DNA from: Elusimicrobiaceae bacterium | Lineage (GTDB): Bacteria; Elusimicrobiota; Elusimicrobia; Elusimicrobiales; Elusimicrobiaceae | NCBI GenBank assembly: GCA_017501565.1 | Contig: JAFVWP010000101.1 | Coordinates: 1 to 64,000, forward strand | Direction: 5' to 3' | Length of the DNA stretch: 64,000 nucleotides | Shown: piece by piece, positions 1 to 7,269 of the stretch | Numbering within the stretch: position 1 is the stretch's first letter | How the letters are laid out: each line of letters begins with the position of its first letter | Notes under the pieces: generated by a model | Seen by the model: the letters and a program-made list of their open reading frames with translations, nothing else | The model's database searches: none | Told to the model about the DNA's origin: nothing | Position numbers and translations under genes: made by a program

Positions 1-1
1 A

Positions 2-1192
2 CTACTCAATAATTTTGGTTACAACACCGGCACCTACCGTGTGGCCGCCTTCGCGGATAGCAAAGCGTAAGCCTTCTTCCATAGCCACAGGGGTGATCAA
101 TTTTACTTCAATTTCAGCGTTGTCTCCGGGCATGATCATCTCAGTTTTGAAGTTGAGTTCCCCGGTTACGTCCGTCGTTCTCAAGTAGAACTGCGGTTTG
201 TAACCCGGCGTTAACGGAGTGTGACGTCCGCCTTCTTCTTTCTTCAAGATGTATACTTGACCCGTAAAGTGTTTGTGCGGCGTGATGGATTTAGGAGCAG
301 CCAATACTTGTCCGCGTTCCACTTGGTTCTTGTCAATACCGCGCAACAAGATACCTACGTTATCACCGGCCATACCTTCGTCCAACAATTTGCGGAACAT
401 TTCAATACCCGTAGCTACGGTGTTCAAATTGTCGCGGAAACCAATGATTTCCAAAGCATCGCCTACGTGTACCTTACCGCGTTCAATTCTGCCGGTAGCT
501 ACCGTACCACGACCCGTAATGGAGAATACGTCTTCCACAGCCATCAAGAACGGCTTTTCGGTGTCGCGGGCAGGTTCAGGAATCCAGGTATCCAAGGCTT
601 CCATCAAGCGTTTAATGCAGGGTTCACCCAATTCGCCAGCGTCGCCTTCAATCGCTTTCAAGGCAGAGCCGCGTACGATAGGAGTGTTGTCCCCGTCAAA
701 TTCATATTTAGACAAGAGTTCGCGGATTTCCATTTCTACCAAGTCCAACATCTCCGCATCTTCCATCAAGTCTACTTTGTTCAAAAATACTACCAATTTG
801 GGTACGTTTACTTGTTTGGCCAACAATACGTGTTCGCGCGTTTGCGGCATCGGGCCGTCTACGGCAGATACCACCAAGATGGCGCCGTCCATTTGCGCAG
901 CACCCGTGATCATGTTCTTAATGTAGTCAGCGTGGCCCGGGCAGTCAATGTGCGCATAGTGGCGGTTTTCGCTTTCGTATTCTACGTGAGATACCGCTAC
1001 CGTTACAATCTTAGAAGCATCACGTACTACACCACCTTTGGCGATGTCCGTGTAAGCCATAGCTTTGGCTTTACCTTCTTTGGCCAATACTTTCGTAATA
1101 GCCGTAGTCAACGTCGTCTTACCATGGTCCACGTGACCAATCGTTCCTACGTTAACGTGCGGTTTAGAGCGGGAAAATTTTTCCTTTGCCAT
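2..1192 (-). CDS. tuf: Elongation factor Tu
   Basis: GTPase that delivers aminoacyl-tRNA to the ribosomal A site. At 396 residues it has full family length. The GTP-binding motifs are visible: GHVDHGKT (residues 19-26), DCPGH (83-87) and NKVD (about 137), followed by the two beta-barrel domains. The effector loop (about residues 47-67) is unusual: where most bacterial EF-Tu read RGITI this one reads SKIVTV, although the following Thr and SHVEY are kept. The ATG at 1192 has AGGAG at a normal distance. It lies just downstream of tRNA-Thr and tRNA-Gly on the same strand, the order known from the E. coli thrU-tyrU-glyT-thrT-tufB operon, so cotranscription is likely. Its stop codon is the last thing before the window edge. 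Confidence 0.98.
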   Translation of the reverse strand: MAKEKFSRSKPHVNVGTIGHVDHGKTTLTTAITKVLAKEGKAKAMAYTDIAKGGVVRDASKIVTVAVSHVEYESENRHYAHIDCPGHADYIKNMITGAAQMDGAILVVSAVDGPMPQTREHVLLAKQVNVPKLVVFLNKVDLMEDAEMLDLVEMEIRELLSKYEFDGDNTPIVRGSALKAIEGDAGELGEPCIKRLMEALDTWIPEPARDTEKPFLMAVEDVFSITGRGTVATGRIERGKVHVGDALEIIGFRDNLNTVATGIEMFRKLLDEGMAGDNVGILLRGIDKNQVERGQVLAAPKSITPHKHFTGQVYILKKEEGGRHTPLTPGYKPQFYLRTTDVTGELNFKTEMIMPGDNAEIEVKLITPVAMEEGLRFAIREGGHTVGAGVVTKIIE

Positions 1193-1256
1193 TTGTTATA
1201 GTTCTCCTGTGTTGAGTTTACTACGTACTTCAATGTTTGATTATTTCAAAAAAATA

Positions 1257-1329
1257 AGCTGGGGATGGGAATCGAACCCACGACCTTCTCCTTACCATGG
1301 AGATGCTCTACCAGCTGAGCTACCCCAGC
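1257..1329 (-). tRNA. tRNA-Thr (anticodon GGT)
   Basis: A 73-nt cloverleaf can be folded by eye. The acceptor stem is GCTGGGG paired with CCCCAGC, the D arm GCTC/GAGC, and the anticodon stem TCTCC/GGAGA. The loop ATGGTAA gives anticodon GGT, and the T arm carries TTCGAAT. No CCA is encoded. It sits between tRNA-Gly and tuf and is probably processed from the same transcript. Confidence 0.96.
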
Positions 1330-1334
1330 ATTTT

Positions 1335-1363
1335 GACGTTTCCACCGGTTAGTACCGAACGTC
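1335..1363 (-). other. Hairpin between tRNA-Gly and tRNA-Thr
   Basis: An inverted repeat, GACGTT...AACGTC with an inner CGGT...ACCG, lies in the 77-nt spacer between the two tRNAs. It could be a processing signal in the polycistronic tRNA-tuf transcript (inference). It has no T-run, so it is not a terminator. Confidence 0.45.
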
Positions 1364-1406
1364 CAAATTGTTTTTGCGGTGCAGGCTTTGAACCCGGACC
1401 TAAAAA

Positions 1407-1477
1407 AGCGGGCGATGGGAATCGAACCCACGTGACCAGCTTGGAAGGCTGACGTTCTACCATTGAACTACGCCCGC
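1407..1477 (-). tRNA. tRNA-Gly (anticodon TCC)
   Basis: A 71-nt cloverleaf: acceptor GCGGGCG/CGCCCGC, D arm GTTC/GAAC, anticodon stem TCAGC/GCTGG with a wobble pair, loop CTTCCAA giving anticodon TCC, and a T arm with TTCGATT. It is the first gene of the tRNA-Gly, tRNA-Thr, tuf unit. No CCA is encoded. Confidence 0.96.
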
Positions 1478-1495
1478 AAAAAAGACTACCTGTAT

Positions 1496-1523
1496 ATTAT
1501 ACAAAAAATATACATTCTTGCAA
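1496..1523 (-). promoter_or_regulatory. Sigma-70 promoter of the tRNA-Gly/tRNA-Thr/tuf unit
   Basis: On the minus strand TTGCAA (1518-1523) is followed, after a 16-nt spacer, by a perfect TATAAT (1496-1501). Transcription should start near 1489, about a dozen nt before the mature tRNA-Gly. Confidence 0.7.
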
Positions 1524-1604
1524 AAATACTTTTTAAAACTTTAAAAATGAGCGTGTCAAAAAGCAGAGCTTTTCTTTATTATAGCAAATCAAAAGATTTT
1601 TTAC

Positions 1605-1719
1605 ATAAAAACAGCACACCCGCCCATAAACAGGTGTGCAAGTAAGGAAAAATGGGGGAGGCCATGCCCTTTTACGGGGCGTAACCCTTAAAAATAGGTT
1701 CTGTGTTTTGCCTTCCCCT
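1605..1719 (-). ncRNA. Candidate structured small RNA of about 115 nt
   Basis: This stretch has no gene but a complete minus-strand transcription unit. A promoter (TTGAAA 1748-1753, 16-nt spacer, TATACT 1726-1731) leads into a sequence starting near 1719. A closing helix pairs GGGGAAGGC at its 5' end with GCCTCCCC near 1656-1664, one base bulged. Two smaller hairpins lie inside, including AACC/GGTT. A strong hairpin, GCACACC (1633-1639 on the opposite strand) with GGTGTGC (1614-1620), followed by GTTTTT ends it. It lacks the SRP RNA (GGAAG/AGCAG), tmRNA, RNase P and 6S signatures I know. It could also be a leader of an unseen peptide; no convincing ORF was found. Confidence 0.5.
1606..1639 (-). 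terminator. Rho-independent terminator of the candidate small RNA
   Basis: A 7-bp G/C-rich stem GCACACC/GGTGTGC with a 12-nt loop is followed on the minus strand by TGTTTTTA. Confidence 0.7.
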
Positions 1720-1725
1720 AAACTC

Positions 1726-1753
1726 AGTATAAAGAAGTTTTAAATTTTTTCAA
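1726..1753 (-). promoter_or_regulatory. Sigma-70 promoter of the candidate small RNA
   Basis: TTGAAA (1748-1753), 16-nt spacer and TATACT (1726-1731) on the minus strand. The predicted start, 7-8 nt downstream, falls exactly at the first base of the predicted closing helix. Confidence 0.65.
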
Positions 1754-1812
1754 GGCCTAATTTTTAAATTTTTTCCGACGTAAAAAAATCATCTTCTCAA
1801 AAGCAGCTTTTT

Positions 1813-1822
1813 TTGCTATAAT
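1813..1822 (+). promoter_or_regulatory. Extended -10 promoter of tRNA-Cys
   Basis: TTGC directly followed by TATAAT (1817-1822), an extended -10 box with only a poor -35 candidate. The predicted start lies about 10 nt before the tRNA. The same TTGCTATAAT string recurs at other promoters in the window. Confidence 0.65.
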
Positions 1823-1838
1823 ATCTTTACAATTTGAT

Positions 1839-1910
1839 GGTGCGGTGGCCAAGTGGTAAGGCGAGAGTCTGCAAAACTCTTATTCGTGGGTTCGATTCCC
1901 ACCCGCACCT
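1839..1910 (+). tRNA. tRNA-Cys (anticodon GCA)
   Basis: A 72-nt cloverleaf: acceptor GGTGCGG/CCGCACC, anticodon stem AGAGT/ACTCT, loop CTGCAAA giving anticodon GCA, and a T arm with TTCGATT. A terminator follows at 1923, so it is a single-gene unit. Confidence 0.96.
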
Positions 1911-1922
1911 TTTCTTTATATA

Positions 1923-1945
1923 CCCCGGGAAACCGGGGTTTTTTT
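1923..1945 (+). terminator. Terminator after tRNA-Cys
   Basis: CCCCGG-GAAA-CCGGGG hairpin with a GNRA-like tetraloop, followed by seven T. Confidence 0.9.
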
Positions 1946-1951
1946 ATGCAC

Positions 1952-1981
1952 AAAAAAACCCGCCGTTGTTTGGCGGGTTTT
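1952..1981 (-). terminator. Terminator of the 525-residue exported protein gene
   Basis: AAACCCGCC/GGCGGGTTT hairpin with a 7-nt loop. On the minus strand it is followed by a run of seven T and lies 9 nt past the stop codon. Confidence 0.85.
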
Positions 1982-1989
1982 GCAAAAGA

Positions 1990-3567
1990 CTAATAAGTAG
2001 ATACATCTCTTAAAGATTGGTCCGACGATACCGCCGCCGCGGCCGTTGCGCCAACAGCTATTTTCCAGCCATACCGCTGCAACGCAGATTTTACGTTTTG
2101 ACGCGTCCACCGAATAGCAGCCTTACCGGCGATTTCCACAACAGCCAAATCCATCAGGGCTTTTGCCGGCAACATTCTTGCTATTTGTTTTCCGGCTAAT
2201 CTTCCGCCCCAACCTAAAATTTTAAAAACACCGCCTATCAATTCTCCAACACCCAACCATTCTACGGCAACTTCGCAAGACCCCTGTACCACCGAGCAGG
2301 CTACCGACCAACCATAACCCGACTTCAATTTTTGGTGCAGTTCTTTTTGCAAAGTCTCTTCTTCCCGGTCCCAACCTTGAAGGCTGCTTTCGTTATGAAG
2401 GAGCTTTCCTAAACGCATACCGATTAAAGGCATATATAAGTAGTGGGCAAAGCTTCCGTCGGAATTTACCGCCATATATTGGCGAATAAATTGTTGCATT
2501 TTAGCAGAGCTTTCTTGTGTTTCTCTGGCATCATACGAAAGGAACAAAGCTTGTATCAAACGGCTTAATACTACGTGCCGACGGCCGTTTTCCGTATCGG
2601 GATTATTGCCTTTTCCGTCGGTCCCCGGAGTAACATGATGTAAATAAAACACTTCTCCTTGGTCGGAAAAACGTCCGGCTTCGCCGCGACCGATAAAATT
2701 AAATCCCCCGGTGCTGACCATTTGTTTCAACAAAGAGTCATCTTCTTTCATAGATAAGGCACTATTAGCCTGAATAAACAGAGAAATCAAAGAAGCCTGA
2801 TTGGATATATTCCACGCATCGCTACTCTTAATGCCCTTCATTACATAGTCTGAACGGCTGTTTTTTACCCAATCATATTTAGCGATCAAACTTTCCAATC
2901 TGCGTTCAAATCTATGACGATGGGAGTCGCCCATCACATAACCGAAATCATCATAATTTTCCTGGGCCAGCAAAAACAACAACTCTGCCGCCCATAAAGA
3001 TTTACAAGGGTGGCCTTTGTAAGACATCTTCTCCCCTTGCGCCAAAGCCGCTTCCATCACATTGTTAAAAGCCAAAGCATTGCTTCGGGCATAAGCGGCA
3101 GACATTAAATTATAAAAACCCAGCACGCTAAAGTCTTCCGCTTTTTCGTCATAGTCACTTTCAAGTGCCTGACGAATCAAAAACATCAAATTTTCCTGAC
3201 AGCTGTTTTGCGCTTGTGAAACAAAAGTCGCCAAATAAATCAAAAGTTCCGCCTCTTCCGCGTTTAAAGAAGCAATATATGCTTTGTCTTTAACAATGGA
3301 AAAATAATCGCACGGAGTTAAAAATCCGTTTTTATCAAAACGTTCCAACAAGGTATAAAGGTCCATTCCTTCCGGGCGGGTAGCTTGGGGGATTTGAATT
3401 TCCTGCAAACGTCCGTCTAAAAACTGAATCCTTTTTTGAAGATTCAAAGAGTTTTGTTTGACAAACGGATTTTGTGCATAAGGGGACACTTGAGCCGATA
3501 GGGCACAAGTAGAGAAAAGCAGAGAAAAACTTAAAATTAAATTAAATATTTTTTTAAACATCGTCAT
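1990..3567 (-). CDS. Exported protein of unknown function (525 aa)
   Basis: I do not recognise this protein. A signal peptide is clear: a lysine pair at residues 5-6, a hydrophobic core LILSFSLLFSTCA and a likely cleavage after ALSA (about residue 25). The mature part is largely helical in character, without recognisable catalytic or binding motifs. A hydrophobic stretch with many Gly and Ala (about residues 420-510) might insert into a membrane or mediate association. A second ATG two codons downstream is an alternative start; neither has a good Shine-Dalgarno. It is a single-gene unit between its own promoter region and a terminator. The export signal and isolation suggest a periplasmic or envelope role, nothing more. 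Confidence 0.85.
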   Translation of the reverse strand: MTMFKKIFNLILSFSLLFSTCALSAQVSPYAQNPFVKQNSLNLQKRIQFLDGRLQEIQIPQATRPEGMDLYTLLERFDKNGFLTPCDYFSIVKDKAYIASLNAEEAELLIYLATFVSQAQNSCQENLMFLIRQALESDYDEKAEDFSVLGFYNLMSAAYARSNALAFNNVMEAALAQGEKMSYKGHPCKSLWAAELLFLLAQENYDDFGYVMGDSHRHRFERRLESLIAKYDWVKNSRSDYVMKGIKSSDAWNISNQASLISLFIQANSALSMKEDDSLLKQMVSTGGFNFIGRGEAGRFSDQGEVFYLHHVTPGTDGKGNNPDTENGRRHVVLSRLIQALFLSYDARETQESSAKMQQFIRQYMAVNSDGSFAHYLYMPLIGMRLGKLLHNESSLQGWDREEETLQKELHQKLKSGYGWSVACSVVQGSCEVAVEWLGVGELIGGVFKILGWGGRLAGKQIARMLPAKALMDLAVVEIAGKAAIRWTRQNVKSALQRYGWKIAVGATAAAAVSSDQSLRDVSTY

Positions 3568-3645
3568 ACTTAAAGTATTCTAAAAAACGCAAAAAATAAC
3601 AAGGGTCTTTGGTCCTATACAAAATAGCCAAAAGACCTATTTTAC

Positions 3646-3676
3646 TTAAAAATCCCCGCCGAAGCGGGGATTTTTT
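3646..3676 (-). terminator. Terminator of the sppA/Yip1-like unit
   Basis: Hairpin AATCCCCGC/GCGGGGATT around 3651-3672 with a minus-strand T-run at 3646-3650. It overlaps the stop codon of the upstream gene. Confidence 0.8.
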
Positions 3677-4235
3677 ATACTAATAAACTCAAAAGCAGTA
3701 TCGGAGCTAATAAAAGCAGTAGCCCGATAGCCGAAGCGGGAATCATCGCAAAACATAAAATACAAAAAGCTTTGCCCCGTTTCACATCTGCCACGCGGGA
3801 AGTATTTACCACAATAAATACAAAACGCAAGATGAGCGTAATAACAAAAACCAACGCAGATAAAGGCTTTAACCAAGGAAGAGCCGTTGCAATTAAGGCA
3901 AAACTCAGCACCAGGCCTTGCACAAAACCGGAAAGCCCCAGCACCACAAACAGCGCCGAAGAGCCGTTACTGTTGGAAAAGAAATTCAAGAACAAGCCCG
4001 ACAAAGCCGCCCAAACATACCCTACGGTAATTTCCAACAAAAAGAAAAATACAAGTCTCCACAACAGACCCCATGCAGATAACGAGTCTCCGGTCCAAAA
4101 GAAGACCACCCAGCACAGAGCCGCCGCCACATAACCCCACAAAGCCGCATCAAAACGGCGCTCATGAATCAAAGAGCCTAAGGCTTGAGCGGGAGATTTG
4201 GCATAGGTAAAATAAGCGTTTAATAAAGCACCCAT
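3675..4235 (-). CDS. Yip1-like integral membrane protein
   Basis: This is a 186-residue protein with about five hydrophobic segments (roughly residues 30-50, 55-80, 90-115, 120-145 and 160-185). A short soluble N-terminus reads YAKSPAQALGSLIHERRF, which resembles the start of Yip1/YIF1-domain proteins, where a hydrophilic stretch with a conserved Pro precedes the membrane part. The assignment to that family is tentative. It starts 12 nt after sppA and is probably translated from the same transcript, so a membrane quality-control or envelope function is possible. No catalytic residues are evident. Confidence 0.7.
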   Translation of the reverse strand: MGALLNAYFTYAKSPAQALGSLIHERRFDAALWGYVAAALCWVVFFWTGDSLSAWGLLWRLVFFFLLEITVGYVWAALSGLFLNFFSNSNGSSALFVVLGLSGFVQGLVLSFALIATALPWLKPLSALVFVITLILRFVFIVVNTSRVADVKRGKAFCILCFAMIPASAIGLLLLLAPILLLSLLV

Positions 4236-4247
4236 AAAAGCTCTCCG

Positions 4248-5408
4248 TTACATGACCCACAAATAAGACACATTGGGGGTATTCATGCTTTGCAATTGTT
4301 TGACTACATTTTTATTTTCCATGGCAGAGCCGAAAGAAATGAATAAATCACGCAAATTTTCTGTTTTTTGGCTGATAATTTTCGGGTCTTTAATACCGGC
4401 CAATTCCCCGGCGAGCAAGCGGGCATCTTCTTCACCGCCCAATTTATCTACAAAGCCCAACTTAAAGGCGCGTTGTCCGGTAAAAATACGTCCGTCAGTG
4501 TAAGCGGCCATATCTTCGGGTTTTACATCGGGGCGACCGGCTTTTACGGCGGCTAAAAATTGCTCATACGTATCATCTACCATATCTTGCAAAATGGCTT
4601 TTTCCGCATCGGTCATCGGGCGGTAAGCAGAACCAATATCTTTATATTGACCCGAAGTAATAGGCGTAACGGAAATGCCCAATTTATTAAACAACCCCAC
4701 TACGTTGCCGGACTGCATAATCACACCGACAGAGCCGGTAATCGTGCCCGGTTCGGCTACGATTTTATCGGCAGCCATGGCAATATAAAATCCGCCGCTG
4801 GCGGCTACATCGCGAAACAAGGCCACCACTTTTTTGCCTTTTTCTTTGGCGGCTAAAATTTCAGAATGAATGTCCTGTACGGAAGCCACCGTTCCGCCCG
4901 GAGAATTAATATCCAACACAATGGCTTTGATATTTTCTTCTTTCGCCGCTTCGCGGATACGTTTGGAAATATAAGAAGCGCTGGAAGGCAGGCTGAAAGG
5001 CCCGTCTTCTCCGCTTTCGGCAATGACCCCGCGCACTTTAATCCAGGCAATTCCTTCCCCTTGATGTTTCTTTTTCGCACCGGAAAAAGCAAAAGAATTG
5101 CCACTGCATTTAGATACTTTGGGGCAAGACATACCCGGTTTTACCACCAAATAAATACCGCATACGGCAGAAATGGTAAACATGAAAAGCAATGCCAAAA
5201 ACCAAAAATTACCCGGTTTTTTCTTTTCGGTTTTTGCCGGCTTTTTTTCTTCTTTTTGTGTCAAACCGAAAACAGAATTAATCTCTTCCGTATCTACCGA
5301 AGTACTGCTGATATTGGAAAGATCCGTCTTTTCATTTTCTTTCAATTTTTTCTCCCAGCCGTCCATGCTGGTATTGTCTTGTTTGTTTTCTTGTTTGTTT
5401 TCTTGCAT
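4248..5408 (-). CDS. sppA: Signal peptide peptidase SppA (S49 family)
   Basis: Membrane-anchored serine protease that degrades signal peptides left in the membrane after export. The 386-residue protein has a charged cytoplasmic N-terminus (1-67), one membrane span (about 68-89) and a single S49 catalytic domain. The nucleophile is Ser204 in DVAASGGFY. Lys256 lies 52 residues later, the spacing known for the Ser-Lys dyad of the short Bacillus-type SppA. The motif SPGGTV (about 169-174) is also typical. The N-terminus contains a small repeat, QENKQENKQDN. AAGGGG upstream serves as ribosome binding site. It is transcribed divergently from dapA, and a Yip1-like gene follows after 12 nt. Confidence 0.92.
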   Translation of the reverse strand: MQENKQENKQDNTSMDGWEKKLKENEKTDLSNISSTSVDTEEINSVFGLTQKEEKKPAKTEKKKPGNFWFLALLFMFTISAVCGIYLVVKPGMSCPKVSKCSGNSFAFSGAKKKHQGEGIAWIKVRGVIAESGEDGPFSLPSSASYISKRIREAAKEENIKAIVLDINSPGGTVASVQDIHSEILAAKEKGKKVVALFRDVAASGGFYIAMAADKIVAEPGTITGSVGVIMQSGNVVGLFNKLGISVTPITSGQYKDIGSAYRPMTDAEKAILQDMVDDTYEQFLAAVKAGRPDVKPEDMAAYTDGRIFTGQRAFKLGFVDKLGGEEDARLLAGELAGIKDPKIISQKTENLRDLFISFGSAMENKNVVKQLQSMNTPNVSYLWVM

Positions 5409-5435
5409 AAAAAACCCCTTTTAAAATCTCTCTCC

Positions 5436-5458
5436 ATTATAGCAATTAATGGTAAAAT
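5436..5458. promoter_or_regulatory. Divergent promoters for sppA (-) and dapA (+)
   Basis: On the minus strand TTGC-TATAAT (TATAAT at 5436-5441) points to sppA. On the plus strand TGG-TAAAAT (TAAAAT at 5453-5458) points to dapA. The two extended -10 boxes are only 11 nt apart, so the two polymerases may compete. Confidence 0.6.
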
Positions 5459-5496
5459 ATTTGAAAGATACTGCATTTATATTTTGGGAGAGCATT

Positions 5497-6381
5497 ATGT
5501 TTAATGGCATTTTTACCGCATTGGTTACGCCTTTTACCCAAGAAGGAAAAATAGATTTTCACGCTTTAGAAACTTTGATTGAAAAACAAATTGCCGCCGG
5601 AGTGGACGGATTGGTGCTTTTAGGCACCACCGCCGAAACAGCCACTATGGACGAAGAAGAAAAAGAAGCACTTTTAACAGCGGCTACCCGCCACATTAAT
5701 AAACGCGTCAAAGTTATTATCGGCACCGGCACCAACAGCACGGCAATCACTTTGAAAAACACAAAAGCGGCCCTTTCTTATAACCCCGACGGAGTTTTGA
5801 TTGTAACGCCTTATTACAACAAGCCCAATCCTTCCGGACTAATCGCCCATTATAAACAGCTGGCCCAATTGGGGGCCCCCATAGTGCTCTACCATATCCC
5901 GGGCAGAACAGGGCTAAAAGTGCCGCATTCAGTTTTGCAAGATTTACTGCAAGCCGTTCCGCAAATCAAGGCCGTAAAAGAATCCGACTATGATATGTGC
6001 AGTGTTACGGATAATGCCGTAGGATTTGCGCAAAAAATAGATTATCTGTGCGGCAATGATGATTTATTTTTACAATATTTATCCGTCGGTTGCAGCGGCA
6101 TCATCAGCGCGGCGGCCAATGTAATGGCTCCGGCATTTGTAAAAATGTACCGCTCTTGGCAAAAAGGCGATACCCGCCAGGCGCTTGAAGTTTTTTCCCA
6201 AGCTTATCCGCTGATTAAAGCGTGCTATACAGAAACCAATCCCACTTGCGTAAAATATTTACTTTCCCGCTTATCCGTCGGGCAAGAACAGGTACGCCTG
6301 CCGTTGGGAGAAGTATCGGCGGCCAACAAACAAAAAATAAATGAAATTTTAACCCACACTCCGTCAGATTTATTAATTTAG
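5497..6381 (+). CDS. dapA: 4-hydroxy-tetrahydrodipicolinate synthase
   Basis: Condenses pyruvate with aspartate semialdehyde, the first committed step of the lysine/diaminopimelate pathway. The 294-residue TIM barrel carries GTTAE (43-47), the catalytic Tyr132 in LYHIPGRTG and the Schiff-base Lys161 in IKAVKES. I chose the ATG at 5497 because it gives the usual family N-terminus (MFNGIFTALVTPF) and has GGGAG upstream; an in-frame ATG at 5449 overlaps the promoter. It is the first gene of dapA-asd-dapB-murC-like, with asd following after 9 nt. Confidence 0.96.
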   Translation: MFNGIFTALVTPFTQEGKIDFHALETLIEKQIAAGVDGLVLLGTTAETATMDEEEKEALLTAATRHINKRVKVIIGTGTNSTAITLKNTKAALSYNPDGVLIVTPYYNKPNPSGLIAHYKQLAQLGAPIVLYHIPGRTGLKVPHSVLQDLLQAVPQIKAVKESDYDMCSVTDNAVGFAQKIDYLCGNDDLFLQYLSVGCSGIISAAANVMAPAFVKMYRSWQKGDTRQALEVFSQAYPLIKACYTETNPTCVKYLLSRLSVGQEQVRLPLGEVSAANKQKINEILTHTPSDLLI

Positions 6382-6390
6382 GAAACAGAT

Positions 6391-7269
6391 ATGAAAAAAA
6401 TAGGTATTATCGGTGCAAACGGCATGGTCGGGCGCACATTACAAGCAGAATTTAAAAAAATTAAAACTCCCTTTGAAGTGGTTGCGTTGGGAAGACAAGA
6501 TGAAGTACCGCCATTAGATGCGGCTGTATTTTGTACCGACAATCCGGACAGCGCACGCTTGTACCCTTTACTCAAAGACCGCATCGGCTACATCGTGGAT
6601 ATGTCGGCGCAATTTCGCCAAGAAAAAAACGTACCGCTAGTAATCCCGGAAATTAATCCGCATGCTATTACTGCCGATACCCGCCTAATTGCCAGCCCAA
6701 ATTGCACCACCACAGGGTTAGTAATGACCATGGCCCCTTTACGCAAGCTATACCCTTTAACGGAAGTTTTCTTTTGTTCGTATCAGGCCATCAGCGGGGG
6801 TGGGAAAAAACTTTTAGAAGAATTCCGCACGCCGGGTTCTTTATATGAAAACAATTGTGTCCCTTTAATCGGCTCTATCCAGGAAAACGGCTACTCCAGC
6901 GAAGAATTAAAAGGCATTTACGAAACCCGCAAAATTTTAGAGATGCCAAAGGTAAAAGTCTTTCCGCATACTATTCGCGTAGCCGTGGAAAACGCGCATA
7001 GCTTGGGAGTTACATTAAGGGCCGAAGCACCTTTTGATTTGCAACAGGTCAAACAAGCCTGGAACGCTTTTCCGAATCTGGCTTACCGCGAAGAAATCAT
7101 CACCCCCAAGCAAGCCAGCGGTCAAGAAACCACTTTCGCCTGCCGCTTACGGCGTGATGCGGAAGACCCTTGCATCATTCATTATTTTATTACCTTTGAT
7201 AATTTGCTCAAAGGAGCTGCGATGAATGCCCGGCAAATTATTGAACTTTTATTGGAGAAATTTCTGTGA
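6391..7269 (+). CDS. asd: Aspartate-semialdehyde dehydrogenase
   Basis: Reduces aspartyl phosphate to aspartate semialdehyde, the substrate of DapA. A Rossmann NADP-binding start GANGMVG (8-14) and the catalytic Cys105 in SPNCTTTG are visible, and a substrate-binding segment RVAVENAHS takes the place of the usual RVPVxxGHS, with the His kept. At 292 residues it is some 40 shorter than most family members, losing loop segments rather than the core. It overlaps dapB by 4 nt, so translation is probably coupled. The reverse gene order, with asd after dapA, is common in DAP operons. Confidence 0.93.
   Translation: MKKIGIIGANGMVGRTLQAEFKKIKTPFEVVALGRQDEVPPLDAAVFCTDNPDSARLYPLLKDRIGYIVDMSAQFRQEKNVPLVIPEINPHAITADTRLIASPNCTTTGLVMTMAPLRKLYPLTEVFFCSYQAISGGGKKLLEEFRTPGSLYENNCVPLIGSIQENGYSSEELKGIYETRKILEMPKVKVFPHTIRVAVENAHSLGVTLRAEAPFDLQQVKQAWNAFPNLAYREEIITPKQASGQETTFACRLRRDAEDPCIIHYFITFDNLLKGAAMNARQIIELLLEKFL

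Noticed and set aside
221-1201. Long plus-strand reading frame opposite tuf
   Set aside because: Pure antisense shadow of the tuf coding sequence, with low-complexity, aromatic-rich protein and no ribosome binding site.
1376-1401. T-arm-like sequence between tRNA-Gly and tRNA-Thr, possible decayed third tRNA
   Set aside because: Only one arm is recognisable, the stem has a mismatch, and there is no 5' half or anticodon arm.
1246-1431. Reading frame over the tRNA pair
   Set aside because: It lies across tRNA-Thr and the tRNA spacer; tRNA structure explains the sequence.
1463-1645. 60-codon plus-strand frame
   Set aside because: It runs through the tRNA operon promoter and the terminator of the candidate small RNA, with no ribosome binding site and Lys-rich random composition.
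1640-1720. Candidate small RNA on the plus strand
   Set aside because: The stem also folds there, but no promoter precedes it and no T-run follows it on that strand.
5360-5405. Short tandem repeat (TGTTTGTTTTCT) at the sppA 5' end
   Set aside because: Two imperfect units coding for QENKQENKQ; too short to call a functional repeat.
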